Source: JBOGFC01 sp050742155 (GTDB lineage Bacteria > Actinomycetota > Acidimicrobiia > Spongiisociales > JALYHC01). Taken from it: 13,839 bases of DNA. Shown here one piece after another: positions 5,903-12,920 of the stretch. A program made the position numbers and the translations under genes. Positions within the stretch are counted from its first letter, which is position 1. Each line of letters opens with the position of its first letter. The notes under the pieces were generated by a model, which did no database searches, was not told the origin of the DNA, and saw nothing but the letters and a program-made list of their open reading frames with translations. The stretch is taken from contig JBOGFC010000003.1 in assembly GCA_050742155.1 (NCBI GenBank), positions 1 through 13,839 of the forward strand, read 5' to 3'.

Positions 5903-7521
5903 GCCCCGGCGGAATTCTGCGTGGGGAACTCGATCACCCGCGCCTGAGGATCTGCTTCCACCCACCCGGCCTCCATGGCGGTCGCCACCATCGCCTCGAC
6001 CATCGGCTCGTCGAACTGTGTGCCGACGTGCCGGCGCAGCTCGGTGAGGGCCGCCTCCGGGGTGAACGTCCGCTCGTAAGGCCGCTCGGTGGTCATCGCC
6101 TGATAGGCGTCGATGACGATCAGCGCCCGCCCCAGGAGCGGGATCTCATCGGCCTGTAGCCCTCGCGGGTACCCCGACCCGTCGGCCCGCTCATGGTGGG
6201 AGACGACCGCCTGCGCCACGTCGGGGTGGACCGCGTCGACGATGAGGCTGTACCCGTCCTCGGGATGAGTCTGCATGAGCCGCCACTCGTCCTCGGTGAG
6301 AGGCCCCGGCTTGTGCAGGATCGTGTCGGGGACGCCCAGCATCCCCACGTCGTGCAGGGCCGCCGCCAGGCGCAGTTGCTCCAGCTCGAGGGCCGACAGG
6401 CCGAGCTTCGTTCCGAACGACCGGGCCAGCTCGGCCAGCCGCTCCGAGCGGGCCGCCAGGTGAGGGGCCCGCATGCGAAGGGCGGCCAGCAGGGCTCGGA
6501 CAACCGGCCCGGCCGCTTCGTGGGGCAGGCGCTCCAGCGGCTCCACCTCGACCAGGTGCCGGTCGAGGAGCACGGTGCAGTTCTTACCCTGACGCTTGGC
6601 CAGGTAGAGCGCGTTGTCAGCCGACTGCATGAGGTCGTCCCGATCCAGGGCGTGATCTGGAAACACAGCCACGCCCAGGCTCACCGTGATGGTGCCGACT
6701 CCGGGCACGCGCCTGCGGTGGACCGCCTCGCGCACCCGCTCCGCCACCCGCACCGCTCCCTCGGCAGAGGTGTCGGGCATGAGCAGCCCGAACTCCTCGC
6801 CGCCCACCCGGCAGGCTATGTCAACGGCGCGCAAGTGAGTGCGCAGTACCTCCCCGACCATGCGCAGCACCGCGTCGCCGGCGGCGTGGCCGTGGGCGTC
6901 GTTGACCGCCTTGAAGTCGTCGAGGTCGGCCAGAACCACCGCCAGTGGACGTTCGAATCGACGGGCCCGGGCCAGCTCCTCGGAGAGCCGGTCGAAGAAG
7001 TAGCCGTGGTTCTTGAGCCCGGTCAGCCAGTCGGTGACCGACAGAGCTTGCAGCTGCACCACCACGTGCTCGAGCTCCTCGTTGCGGGTCCGCTCCCGCT
7101 CGTACAAGCGGGCCACCTCGTCCAGCACCGGCCGGCTCGCCTCGGCCGAGAGCAGCCCCGAGCCGATCTGCACGGCCCGGACCGCCCCCAACACCTCCTC
7201 GGGCCGGTTCTTCACCACGTACGAGGAGGCCCCCACCCCCACCATCTCGGCCACCCGCTCGATCTCCGAGTAGGCGGCGCTGGCGATCACCTCCACTCGA
7301 TGGGCGCCTTCACGAAGCAGGCGGGCGGCCTCGGCGCCCTCCATGTCCGGAAGGGAGACGTCCACCACGGCCACGGTGGGCTGGGAGACCGCGGCCAGCT
7401 CGACGGCCTCACGACCAGTGGAGGCCTCCCCGACCACCTCGATGCCGGCCGCGACGAGAACCGAGGCCAGCGCCGACCGCGCCGCCGCCTCGTCGTCCAC
7501 CAGAAGGACCCGGAGCTCCAT
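5899..7521 (-). CDS. Response regulator with REC, GGDEF and HD-GYP domains (540 aa)
   Basis: A predicted c-di-GMP turnover regulator. The REC domain (1-118) has the acidic pair Asp9/Asp10, phospho-acceptor Asp54 ('VVDVSLPD') and Lys103. A short coiled coil (~130-158) leads to a GGDEF domain (~160-320) with an intact active site GGEEF (239-243) and an I-site R230-A-V-D233 exactly five residues before it, so it should make c-di-GMP and be feedback-inhibited. The C-terminal HD-GYP domain (~340-520) has 'ALHDVGMLGVPDTIL', 'HHERADGSGYPRG' and 'DAYQAMTTERPYE', so it should hydrolyse c-di-GMP. One oddity is that the usual HDxGK reads HDVGM. No histidine kinase gene is visible nearby. The start at ATG 7519-7521 is preceded by a WhiG-like promoter and has no Shine-Dalgarno. 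It is 60 bp downstream of the lipoprotein gene. Confidence 0.93.
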   Translation of the reverse strand: MELRVLLVDDEAAARSALASVLVAAGIEVVGEASTGREAVELAAVSQPTVAVVDVSLPDMEGAEAARLLREGAHRVEVIASAAYSEIERVAEMVGVGASSYVVKNRPEEVLGAVRAVQIGSGLLSAEASRPVLDEVARLYERERTRNEELEHVVVQLQALSVTDWLTGLKNHGYFFDRLSEELARARRFERPLAVVLADLDDFKAVNDAHGHAAGDAVLRMVGEVLRTHLRAVDIACRVGGEEFGLLMPDTSAEGAVRVAERVREAVHRRRVPGVGTITVSLGVAVFPDHALDRDDLMQSADNALYLAKRQGKNCTVLLDRHLVEVEPLERLPHEAAGPVVRALLAALRMRAPHLAARSERLAELARSFGTKLGLSALELEQLRLAAALHDVGMLGVPDTILHKPGPLTEDEWRLMQTHPEDGYSLIVDAVHPDVAQAVVSHHERADGSGYPRGLQADEIPLLGRALIVIDAYQAMTTERPYERTFTPEAALTELRRHVGTQFDEPMVEAMVATAMEAGWVEADPQARVIEFPTQNSAGA

Positions 7522-7529
7522 GGCGAGGG

Positions 7530-7557
7530 ATATCGGCTCGACGGTAAAGGGAATTGA
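7530..7557 (-). promoter_or_regulatory. Possible sigma-28/WhiG-type promoter of the c-di-GMP regulator
   Basis: On the minus strand TCAA (7557-7554), 16 nt, then GCCGATAT (7537-7530) match the sigma-28/WhiG consensus TAAA-N15/16-GCCGATAA at 3 of 4 and 7 of 8 positions with correct spacing. The box ends 8 nt before the ATG, so the transcript would be leaderless. Pattern evidence only. Confidence 0.4.
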
Positions 7558-7581
7558 GCCAACCCGGCCCGGACGGAACTC

Positions 7582-8103
7582 CTATGAGCCGATGATGATC
7601 ACGCCCGAGTCTGCGTATGGGCCCAGGTAGGTGAGACGATTGCCCTCTTCCAGCCGGGCGAAATAGTGCAGCTCGAGCTCCTCCTGCTGCTCGGGAGTAG
7701 GGCTCGCCTCGAGCACCGCGTCGGCGGCCTGTTGGGTATCGACGATGTGGGCCTCCTGGATGGGCGCGTACGTGTCGATCAGGTCGATGATCGCGTTCTC
7801 GATCTCCCGGGTGTCGTAGTCCCCCTCCTCCAGCACCACCACCACCGTGTCCCCGGCCCCGCCCTCGCCGGGGATCCTCTCGACGATCGTGTAACCGGGT
7901 GTGCCGGAGACGATCGTCGAGGCGGCCGGTTGAGGCCCCTCATCCTCGGCAGGGGGTGTGGTGGTGGTCCGCTCCGGGGCGGCGACGGTGCCCAGCGTCT
8001 CGGTGGGGAGCGTGGTGGACGACTGGCGGCCCCGGTTGCAGGCCGGAGCCAGCATGACGAGGGCGACCATCAGCAAGGCAATCCTTCCCGGCATGCGCCT
8101 CAC
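7582..8103 (-). CDS. Putative secreted lipoprotein of unknown function (173 aa)
   Basis: I do not recognise the family. The N-terminus is basic (MRRMPGR), followed by a hydrophobic stretch 'IALLMVALVMLAPAC'. The Cys at residue 22 could be lipidated, although the box reads APAC instead of the usual L-[AS]-[GA]-C. A low-complexity Thr/Pro/Glu linker follows (~30-60), then a ~110-residue acidic domain with 'GDTVVVVLEEGDYDTREIENAIIDLID' and the C-terminal 'YLGPYADSGVIIIGS'. It was probably built for the cell surface. The GTG at 8101-8103 overlaps the upstream gene's stop by 4 bp (GTGA). An ATG at 8092-8094, three codons in, has the better ribosome site (AGGTGAGG) and is a real alternative. It is co-transcribed with the upstream small gene. 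Confidence 0.7.
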   Translation of the reverse strand: MRRMPGRIALLMVALVMLAPACNRGRQSSTTLPTETLGTVAAPERTTTTPPAEDEGPQPAASTIVSGTPGYTIVERIPGEGGAGDTVVVVLEEGDYDTREIENAIIDLIDTYAPIQEAHIVDTQQAADAVLEASPTPEQQEELELHYFARLEEGNRLTYLGPYADSGVIIIGS

Positions 8104-8555
8104 CTTACCTCATTATCCGGCTCCGCCCGGGCGGCCAGGTACTCCTCATAGGTCACTCCCTCCAGCCAGGGACGCAAGTAAGCCCAGCCAAAGCGCCGCT
8201 GCGCCTCCTCGAACAGCTCCGGGGACGGCTCAACCTCGAGTCCCCATTGAGCCAGCTGCAGGCCGGGCAGCCAGGCCCGGCCCCCCAGCGCCTCATCGAC
8301 CCGCGACCGCCAGTCGTCGGGGCCGGCCGGTCGGCTCTCCCAGAACCTGCGCAACCTGAGAGAGTTGCGGCTCCCCCGCCGCACCAGGCGGAGGACCAGC
8401 CGATCCAACCGGGCGAGGTGGCCGCGCGCCTCGAGCGACTGCTCTCCCCGAGCCAGCAGCTCATCGTCACGGTGCTCGCCCGCCTCCATGACCGCCGCCC
8501 GGTACAGACCGTCGAGCTCCTCGATCAGGGCCAGGACGTCGGTGGCGACGGACAT
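8100..8555 (-). CDS. Hypothetical protein, Arg- and Trp-containing helical (151 aa)
   Basis: No known family recognised. The protein is predicted mostly helical and Arg/Glu/Leu-rich, with no signal peptide or membrane segment. The N-terminal ~60 residues look like a charged helical bundle ('LARLDRLVLRLVRRGSRNSLRLRRFW'). The C-terminal half has several Trp residues ('DDWRSRVDEALGGRAWLPGLQLAQWGLEV', then 'RFGWAYLRPWLEGVTYEEYLAAR'). ATG at 8553-8555 follows GGGAGAAG. Its stop overlaps the lipoprotein start by 4 bp, so the two are probably made together. It begins 72 bp downstream of pckA, with a strong hairpin in between, and likely has its own promoter. It could be a lineage-specific protein. 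Confidence 0.7.
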   Translation of the reverse strand: MSVATDVLALIEELDGLYRAAVMEAGEHRDDELLARGEQSLEARGHLARLDRLVLRLVRRGSRNSLRLRRFWESRPAGPDDWRSRVDEALGGRAWLPGLQLAQWGLEVEPSPELFEEAQRRFGWAYLRPWLEGVTYEEYLAARAEPDNEVR

Positions 8556-8573
8556 CTTCTCCCTTTCCGTTTT

Positions 8574-8615
8574 TGGCGCGCAATTGTCGTCCTATAGCCC
8601 GACTCTTGCGCGCCA
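8574..8615. terminator. Long hairpin between pckA and the next gene
   Basis: Perfect 10-bp arms TGGCGCGCAA (8574-8583) and TTGCGCGCCA (8606-8615). After a 2x2 mismatch, GTCG/CGAC pairs again around a 10-nt loop TCCTATAGCC. It lies 12 nt past the pckA stop. On the pckA strand it is followed by A5, not T's, so it is either a U-less terminator or an operator/processing site. Confidence 0.55.
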
Positions 8616-8627
8616 GAACGCTCGGGA

Positions 8628-10145
8628 TCAGATCGCCCGGGCGATCTCCGGGAAGAGCAGGTCGTAGTTCTGGAGATGGGCCCGGCGGTCCTCGGTGAGC
8701 TGCTCGACCCGCGAACGGTACTCGTCACCGCGTCCCTGTCGCTCGTAGAGACGGCGGGGCTGAAGAAGCTCGCGGTCGTCGATCCCGGGCACATCGGCCG
8801 CCACCTGGTAGCCGAAGTCCGGGTCGTCCTCCCAACGGATGGTCCCGGCGGCGATCCCGGCCACGATGGCGCCGGTGTGCTCCGGGCGCACGTCCTTGCC
8901 CCGCTTGTCGTCCTGCGGCCCGCCCACCCGGCCGGTGTTGAGGACGTAGACCTCCACCGGGTGAGTGCCGAGGAGCTCGTAGAGCCGGTTGGCCTGCAGC
9001 TCGTGCCGGTAGCTGAAGAACGGGTTCGTGCCCGGTATCCGTAGGAACTTGCCGGCCTCGGCCGCTCCCCCAGCCGAGGTTCCCTGGGTCTCTCCCAGCA
9101 TGAAGTAGGCCGCGGCGTGCTCCCGGCCCAACCCGGCCACCGCCGGGATGATGTTGGTGTTGCGGTTGAGGAGGAGCAGGAAGTCGGCTCTCTCCACCTC
9201 CTGGGGAGGGAGGAACCCGGGCAGGTCGTCGGCGGAGATGATCGCCCGGCTGTTCTCGGTGATCGACGTGTCGAAGAAATCGAGGCGGCCCTTCTCGTCC
9301 TGCGCCACGTTCTCCAGGTAGGTGCGGGGGCTCTGCACCCCCGCCCAGACGATCGGCTCGGACTCCTCGGTGAGGCCGTAGACCTTGGCGAAGGTGCCGG
9401 CCTCGGTGCCGTAGACCCGTCCTCCCGGATGGAGGGCCACGAAATCGTCCTGGGCGGGACGGCTGTGGAACTGCTCGGAGAAGGTGGTGGTGGTCTTACC
9501 GGTGCCCGACAGCCCGACGATCAGGCCCACCCGGCGGCGGCCGTCCACATCGATCACCTTGAGTCCGGAGTGCATGGCCAGGCCGCCCCGCCGGTACATC
9601 ATGGCGTCCCACATGCGCAGGCCGCCCATCTTGGACTCGCCGAAGTAGTCGCTGTTGAGCACCCGGGTCACCCCTTGCTCGAGGTCCACGGCGATGAGCC
9701 GGTCGTCCGGGTACCCGGGGGCGGGCAGGTTGGGCGTGTAGATGACGGTCAGCTCCGGTTCGAAGGGCTCTTCGGGCGGGAAGTAGAGGAGCTGCTGCAT
9801 GGCCGCCAGGCCGGCGTGGGAGCGCTCGACGATGAGACGGGTGGGGATCCGGGCGTCGGGATGGTCGCCGATGAAGCCGTCCAGCATGATCACCTCTTGC
9901 CCGGCCAGGTACCGGTCCTGGCCGGCGGCGACCTCCAGGTAGGTAGCCCGGTCGATGGTGGGGTCGGTGTGGCGGGATGGATCGTCGGAGACGATGAGCG
10001 TGGACCCCCTGGAGCGGGCTCGGGCCTGGGTCTGGATGTTGACATTGCCGAACTCGGAGATGCGGGCTAGCGGCTGGGACTCGCTGTACTTGCGCAGTAC
10101 CTCGGCCGAAGGGTTGTGCTCGATCGACTTGGCGCGGATTTCCAT
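8628..10145 (-). CDS. pckA: Phosphoenolpyruvate carboxykinase, ATP type (505 aa)
   Basis: Converts oxaloacetate and ATP to PEP, CO2 and ADP, the entry step of gluconeogenesis. The kinase-1a P-loop is GLSGTGKT (211-218, Lys217). Other active-site parts line up with the ATP-type family: Lys172 in 'FGESKMGGLRMW', His192 in 'AMHSGLKV', Asp233-Asp234 in 'AQDDFVAL' and Arg300 in 'TENSRAI'. It is somewhat shorter than E. coli PckA (540 aa), and the region after Asp234 ('HPGGRVYGTEAGTFAK') is divergent from the usual 'GDDEHGW…FEGGCYAK'. I chose the ATG at 10143-10145 because homology begins there and GAGGGTGG precedes it; the upstream open frame is shadow of the aminotransferase. It lies 26 bp downstream of the aminotransferase gene and is probably co-transcribed. 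Confidence 0.9.
   Translation of the reverse strand: MEIRAKSIEHNPSAEVLRKYSESQPLARISEFGNVNIQTQARARSRGSTLIVSDDPSRHTDPTIDRATYLEVAAGQDRYLAGQEVIMLDGFIGDHPDARIPTRLIVERSHAGLAAMQQLLYFPPEEPFEPELTVIYTPNLPAPGYPDDRLIAVDLEQGVTRVLNSDYFGESKMGGLRMWDAMMYRRGGLAMHSGLKVIDVDGRRRVGLIVGLSGTGKTTTTFSEQFHSRPAQDDFVALHPGGRVYGTEAGTFAKVYGLTEESEPIVWAGVQSPRTYLENVAQDEKGRLDFFDTSITENSRAIISADDLPGFLPPQEVERADFLLLLNRNTNIIPAVAGLGREHAAAYFMLGETQGTSAGGAAEAGKFLRIPGTNPFFSYRHELQANRLYELLGTHPVEVYVLNTGRVGGPQDDKRGKDVRPEHTGAIVAGIAAGTIRWEDDPDFGYQVAADVPGIDDRELLQPRRLYERQGRGDEYRSRVEQLTEDRRAHLQNYDLLFPEIARAI
8631..8646. repeat. Perfect 16-bp palindrome at the end of pckA
   Basis: GATCGCCCGGGCGATC lies at the very end of the pckA coding region, adjoining the stop codon. 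It could act in transcription ending together with the hairpin at 8574-8615, or be a by-product of the encoded IARAI. Confidence 0.35.
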
Positions 10146-10171
10146 GGCCACCCTCAGTGGGAGGAGACCCG

Positions 10172-10993
10172 TCAGCCTACCTCTGCGGCCACCCGGCTGC
10201 GAAAGGCCTCCTGCAGCTTGCCCGTGAGGGGGCCAGGCTCGAAAACCTCCTCGCCCACCGCCACCACCGGGCTGACCTCCTTGAAAGTGGACATCACGAA
10301 GACCTCCTCCGCATCGCCCAGCCGGTCGAGCGAGTAGACGCCTTCTCGCACCCGGATGCCCAGCAGCCCGGCCTCCTCGAGGACCACCACCCTGGTGATG
10401 GAGGCCAGGATGCCCAGGTCCAGGGCCGGCGTCTCCAGAGCTCCCTCGGCAAACCATCCGATCGAGGAGGTGGGCAGCTCCAGCACCTCCCCGCTGCTGC
10501 TCACTAACAGCGCGTCGTCATAGCCCTCCCGCTGGGCTCTCCGCTGGGCGCCCATGTTGGGCGCATAGGAGAGGCTCTTCACCCCCATCATGTCCCACTC
10601 CCCCCCGCTCGGATGCCAGGCGGCCGGGACCGGTAAGAGCCGGAAAGCATCTGGGAAGTCCGGCAGGGGCTCCCAGAGCACGATCACCCTGGAAGGGGAC
10701 TCGACCAGGGGATCGACACCCCCCCGAGTGACGATGATCCGCACCGCGCAGTCACGACCGGCCGCCGCAGCCTGCTCGGCCCACCCAGCCACCCGCTGCC
10801 GGGGCGGGAGGCTCAGCTCCAGCAGCCCGGCACTTCGCTCCAGGCGGTCCAGGTGAGCGTCCAACCGGAACAGCCGGCCCTGATAGGCACGGACCGCCTC
10901 GAAGCAGCCGTCGCCCCGTTGCACCGCCCAGTCGAACACCGACACGGCAGCCTGCTGTGGGTCGACCTCCCGGCCGTCGATGAGGACTCGCAT
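10172..10993 (-). CDS. Fold-type IV PLP aminotransferase or aminodeoxychorismate lyase-like (273 aa)
   Basis: A class IV PLP enzyme (branched-chain aminotransferase, D-amino acid aminotransferase or PabC family). Seen are 'VSVFDWAVQRGDGCFEAVRAYQGRLFRLDAHLDRL' with the phosphate-binding Arg50, 'TRGG' (89-92), the Schiff-base Lys139 in 'GVKSLSYAPNMGAQRRAQREGYDDALLV', Glu172 in 'GEVLELPTSSIGWF' and the C-terminal 'STFKEVSPVVAV'. Its size fits PabC (folate) or D-AAT better than IlvE (~300-360). The exact reaction cannot be decided, and 'LPTSS' replaces the common 'EGTSSN', which may alter specificity. ATG at 10991-10993 has no ribosome site but a TAGACT box 8 nt upstream, suggesting a leaderless message. 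It precedes pckA by 26 bp and follows nadE after 82 bp. Confidence 0.87.
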   Translation of the reverse strand: MRVLIDGREVDPQQAAVSVFDWAVQRGDGCFEAVRAYQGRLFRLDAHLDRLERSAGLLELSLPPRQRVAGWAEQAAAAGRDCAVRIIVTRGGVDPLVESPSRVIVLWEPLPDFPDAFRLLPVPAAWHPSGGEWDMMGVKSLSYAPNMGAQRRAQREGYDDALLVSSSGEVLELPTSSIGWFAEGALETPALDLGILASITRVVVLEEAGLLGIRVREGVYSLDRLGDAEEVFVMSTFKEVSPVVAVGEEVFEPGPLTGKLQEAFRSRVAAEVG

Positions 10994-11001
10994 TGGTAGT
11001 C

Positions 11002-11007
11002 AGTCTA
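11002..11007 (-). promoter_or_regulatory. -10 box of likely leaderless aminotransferase-pckA promoter
   Basis: TAGACT on the minus strand ends 8 nt before the ATG at 10993, with no Shine-Dalgarno between. The -35 region is not recognisable. Confidence 0.4.
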
Positions 11008-11075
11008 CGGTCGCGCCCACTCGATCCAGGAACTCTCCGATCGCCTCGACGAAAGCGGGGCCGGCCTCGTGGAGG

Positions 11076-12788
11076 TCACTCCCGATACCAATTGGTGATC
11101 GGGAGGCGTCGATCCCGCCCGAAGGCCTTGGTGGTGATCTTCACCCCGGGCGGCCCCTGGCGGCGCTTGTACTCGTTGCGGTCCACCATCCGCACCACCC
11201 GCTGCACCGTGTCGGGATCGAAGCCGGCCGCCACGATCTCCTCGGCCGACTGGTCCTGCTCCACATAGCGCTCCAGGATCGGGTCGAGCACGTCGTAGGG
11301 GGGCAGCGAGTCGACGTCGAGCTGGTTGGGGCGCAGCTCGGCCGAGGGGGCCTTCTCGATCACCGAGCGGGGAATCACCTCGCCCTGGCGGTTGCGCCAC
11401 TCCGCCAGGCGGTAGACCCGGGTCTTGAAGACGTCCCTGAGCACCGCGAAGCCTCCCACCGTGTCGCCGTAGAGCGTGGAGTAGCCCACCGAGATCTCGG
11501 ACTTGTTGCCGGTGGCCACCACCATCCCCCCGTAGCGGTTGGAGAGGGCCATCAGCACGGTGCCCCGGATGCGCGGCTGCAGGTTCTCCTGGGTGACTCC
11601 CGGCTCCCGCCCCTGGATGTGGGGGTCGAGCGCCTCCAGGTGCGCGGCGAAGATGTCCTCGATGAGGATCTCGTCGAAGCGGCAGCCCAGCCGGCGGGCC
11701 ACCTCTCGAGCGTCGGCCACCGAGTCGGGCGAGCTGTAGCGGGAGGGCATGGCCACCGCCCACACCGCTTCGGGGCCGAGGGCGTCCACCGCCAGGACGG
11801 CGGTCAGCGAGGAATCGATACCGCCCGACATCCCCACCAGCACGTGGGAGAAGCCGTTCTTGCGCACGTAGTCGCCCAACCCGGTCTGCAGCGCCCGGTA
11901 GACCTCGGCGTCCTCCTCCAGGGGCTCCTCCGCAGGAGGGGACTCGGTGGGCCGACCCTTACGGAGGGGACGGTCTCGCACCGGCCGGGCCTCGACCGAT
12001 TTGGTGCGACGTCGGAGGGTGACGTCGACCCAGAAGCGCTGCTCGGTGAACTGCTCGGCCCGAAAGACGAGCCGGCCGTCGCCCCCGAAGACCATGCTCT
12101 GGCCGTCGAAGACCAGCTCGTCCTGGCCTCCCACCAGGTTCAGGTAGACCAGCGGCACCCCGGCGGCCCTCGCCTGCCCGGCGAGCAGCTCGGCCCGCTC
12201 GCGCCCCTTTCCCCGGTGATAGGGGGACCCGTTGATATTGAGGAGCACCTGTGCCCCGGCGGCCGCTTGGGCGCAGGGGGGCCCGGCCCCCGGCACCCAG
12301 ACGTCCTCGCAGATCGACACTCCCACCACCGCCCCCCCGATTCCCCAGAGGGCCTCGGGCTGTCCACCCGGCACGAAGTAGCGATCCTCGTCGAAGACCC
12401 CGTAATTGGGGAGCAGCACCTTGTGGTAGACCCCTCGCACCTCGCCCTGGTGGAGGAGAGCCGCCGCGTTGGCGGTATGCACCTCCACCGCGTCGTCCGG
12501 GAACAGCGGAGGACGCTCTTCGGCTCGGTCCACGAACCCCACCACCGTCACCACGTCCCCGGCCTTGCCGGCCAGCTCCTCCAGCACGCCCAGGTTCTCG
12601 GCCACGAAGGCTTCCTTGAAGATCAGGTCTTCAGGTGGATAGCCGGTCACAGCCAGCTCGGGGAGCAACAGAACGTCGGCCTCCACCGCCTCCGCCCAGC
12701 TCATCGCATCGAGAATCCGGTCCCGGTTCCCGGTCAGATCACCGACCGTCAGGTTGATCTGGGCCCCGGCCACGCGCAGGAAGCTCAT
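11076..12788 (-). CDS. nadE: Glutamine-dependent NAD+ synthetase (570 aa)
   Basis: Final step of NAD synthesis: amidation of deamido-NAD with ammonia channelled from glutamine. The N-terminal nitrilase/CN-hydrolase domain (1-~265) has the triad Glu44 ('LLPELAVTGYPPEDL'), Lys123 ('YHKVLLPNYGVFDEDRYF') and Cys160 ('VSICEDVW'). The C-terminal synthetase domain (~290-570) has the ATP pyrophosphatase loop SGGIDSS (321-327), 'ATGNKSEISVGYSTLYGD' and the usual end 'GRDRRLPITNWYRE'. The length is typical of the two-domain enzyme found in bacteria such as Thermotoga or Azospirillum. I chose the ATG at 12786-12788 because the domain starts there ('MSFLRVAGAQINLTVGDL') and a TACGCT box lies 6 nt upstream; the frame is open 33 codons more, without homology. 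It is divergent from glnE across 132 bp. Confidence 0.95.
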   Translation of the reverse strand: MSFLRVAGAQINLTVGDLTGNRDRILDAMSWAEAVEADVLLLPELAVTGYPPEDLIFKEAFVAENLGVLEELAGKAGDVVTVVGFVDRAEERPPLFPDDAVEVHTANAAALLHQGEVRGVYHKVLLPNYGVFDEDRYFVPGGQPEALWGIGGAVVGVSICEDVWVPGAGPPCAQAAAGAQVLLNINGSPYHRGKGRERAELLAGQARAAGVPLVYLNLVGGQDELVFDGQSMVFGGDGRLVFRAEQFTEQRFWVDVTLRRRTKSVEARPVRDRPLRKGRPTESPPAEEPLEEDAEVYRALQTGLGDYVRKNGFSHVLVGMSGGIDSSLTAVLAVDALGPEAVWAVAMPSRYSSPDSVADAREVARRLGCRFDEILIEDIFAAHLEALDPHIQGREPGVTQENLQPRIRGTVLMALSNRYGGMVVATGNKSEISVGYSTLYGDTVGGFAVLRDVFKTRVYRLAEWRNRQGEVIPRSVIEKAPSAELRPNQLDVDSLPPYDVLDPILERYVEQDQSAEEIVAAGFDPDTVQRVVRMVDRNEYKRRQGPPGVKITTKAFGRDRRLPITNWYRE

Positions 12789-12794
12789 GAGATA

Positions 12795-12800
12795 AGCGTA
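12795..12800 (-). promoter_or_regulatory. -10 box of likely leaderless nadE promoter
   Basis: TACGCT on the minus strand ends 6 nt before the nadE ATG and there is no ribosome site. It lies in the 132-bp divergent region shared with glnE. Confidence 0.45.
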
Positions 12801-12907
12801 GGAGCCCCAAGCCGTGAGCTGTCCCCGAACTTTGGGCAGAAATGAACCGCAACGGTACAGCCAAGCCTTAGGTTCGCACCGGAGCAAGCGGTGAAAGAGC
12901 CCGGCCG

Positions 12908-12913
12908 TACACT
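12908..12913 (+). promoter_or_regulatory. -10 box of likely leaderless glnE promoter
   Basis: TACACT ends 7 nt before the glnE ATG at 12921, with no Shine-Dalgarno between. Apart from these two promoters I see only a short direct repeat (CCAAGCC at 12807 and 12861) in the region. Confidence 0.45.
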
Positions 12914-12920
12914 GACCTGT

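Noticed and set aside
6193..7557. 454-codon plus-strand open frame
   Set aside because: Antisense shadow of the REC-GGDEF-HD-GYP gene, with His/Gln/Gly-rich sequence and no domain.
9117..10070. 317-codon plus-strand open frame inside pckA
   Set aside because: Antisense shadow without motifs; pckA on the other strand is complete.
10146..10457. Upstream extension of the pckA frame
   Set aside because: Overlaps the aminotransferase coding region and is low-complexity Gly/Arg; homology starts at the ATG at 10145.
10980..12845. 621-codon plus-strand open frame
   Set aside because: Lies antisense to nadE, which has complete motifs; the composition is typical of GC-rich shadow frames.
12789..12887. 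Longer N-terminus for nadE
   Set aside because: The extra 33 codons have no homology to NadE and would place the start beyond the likely -10 box at 12795-12800.
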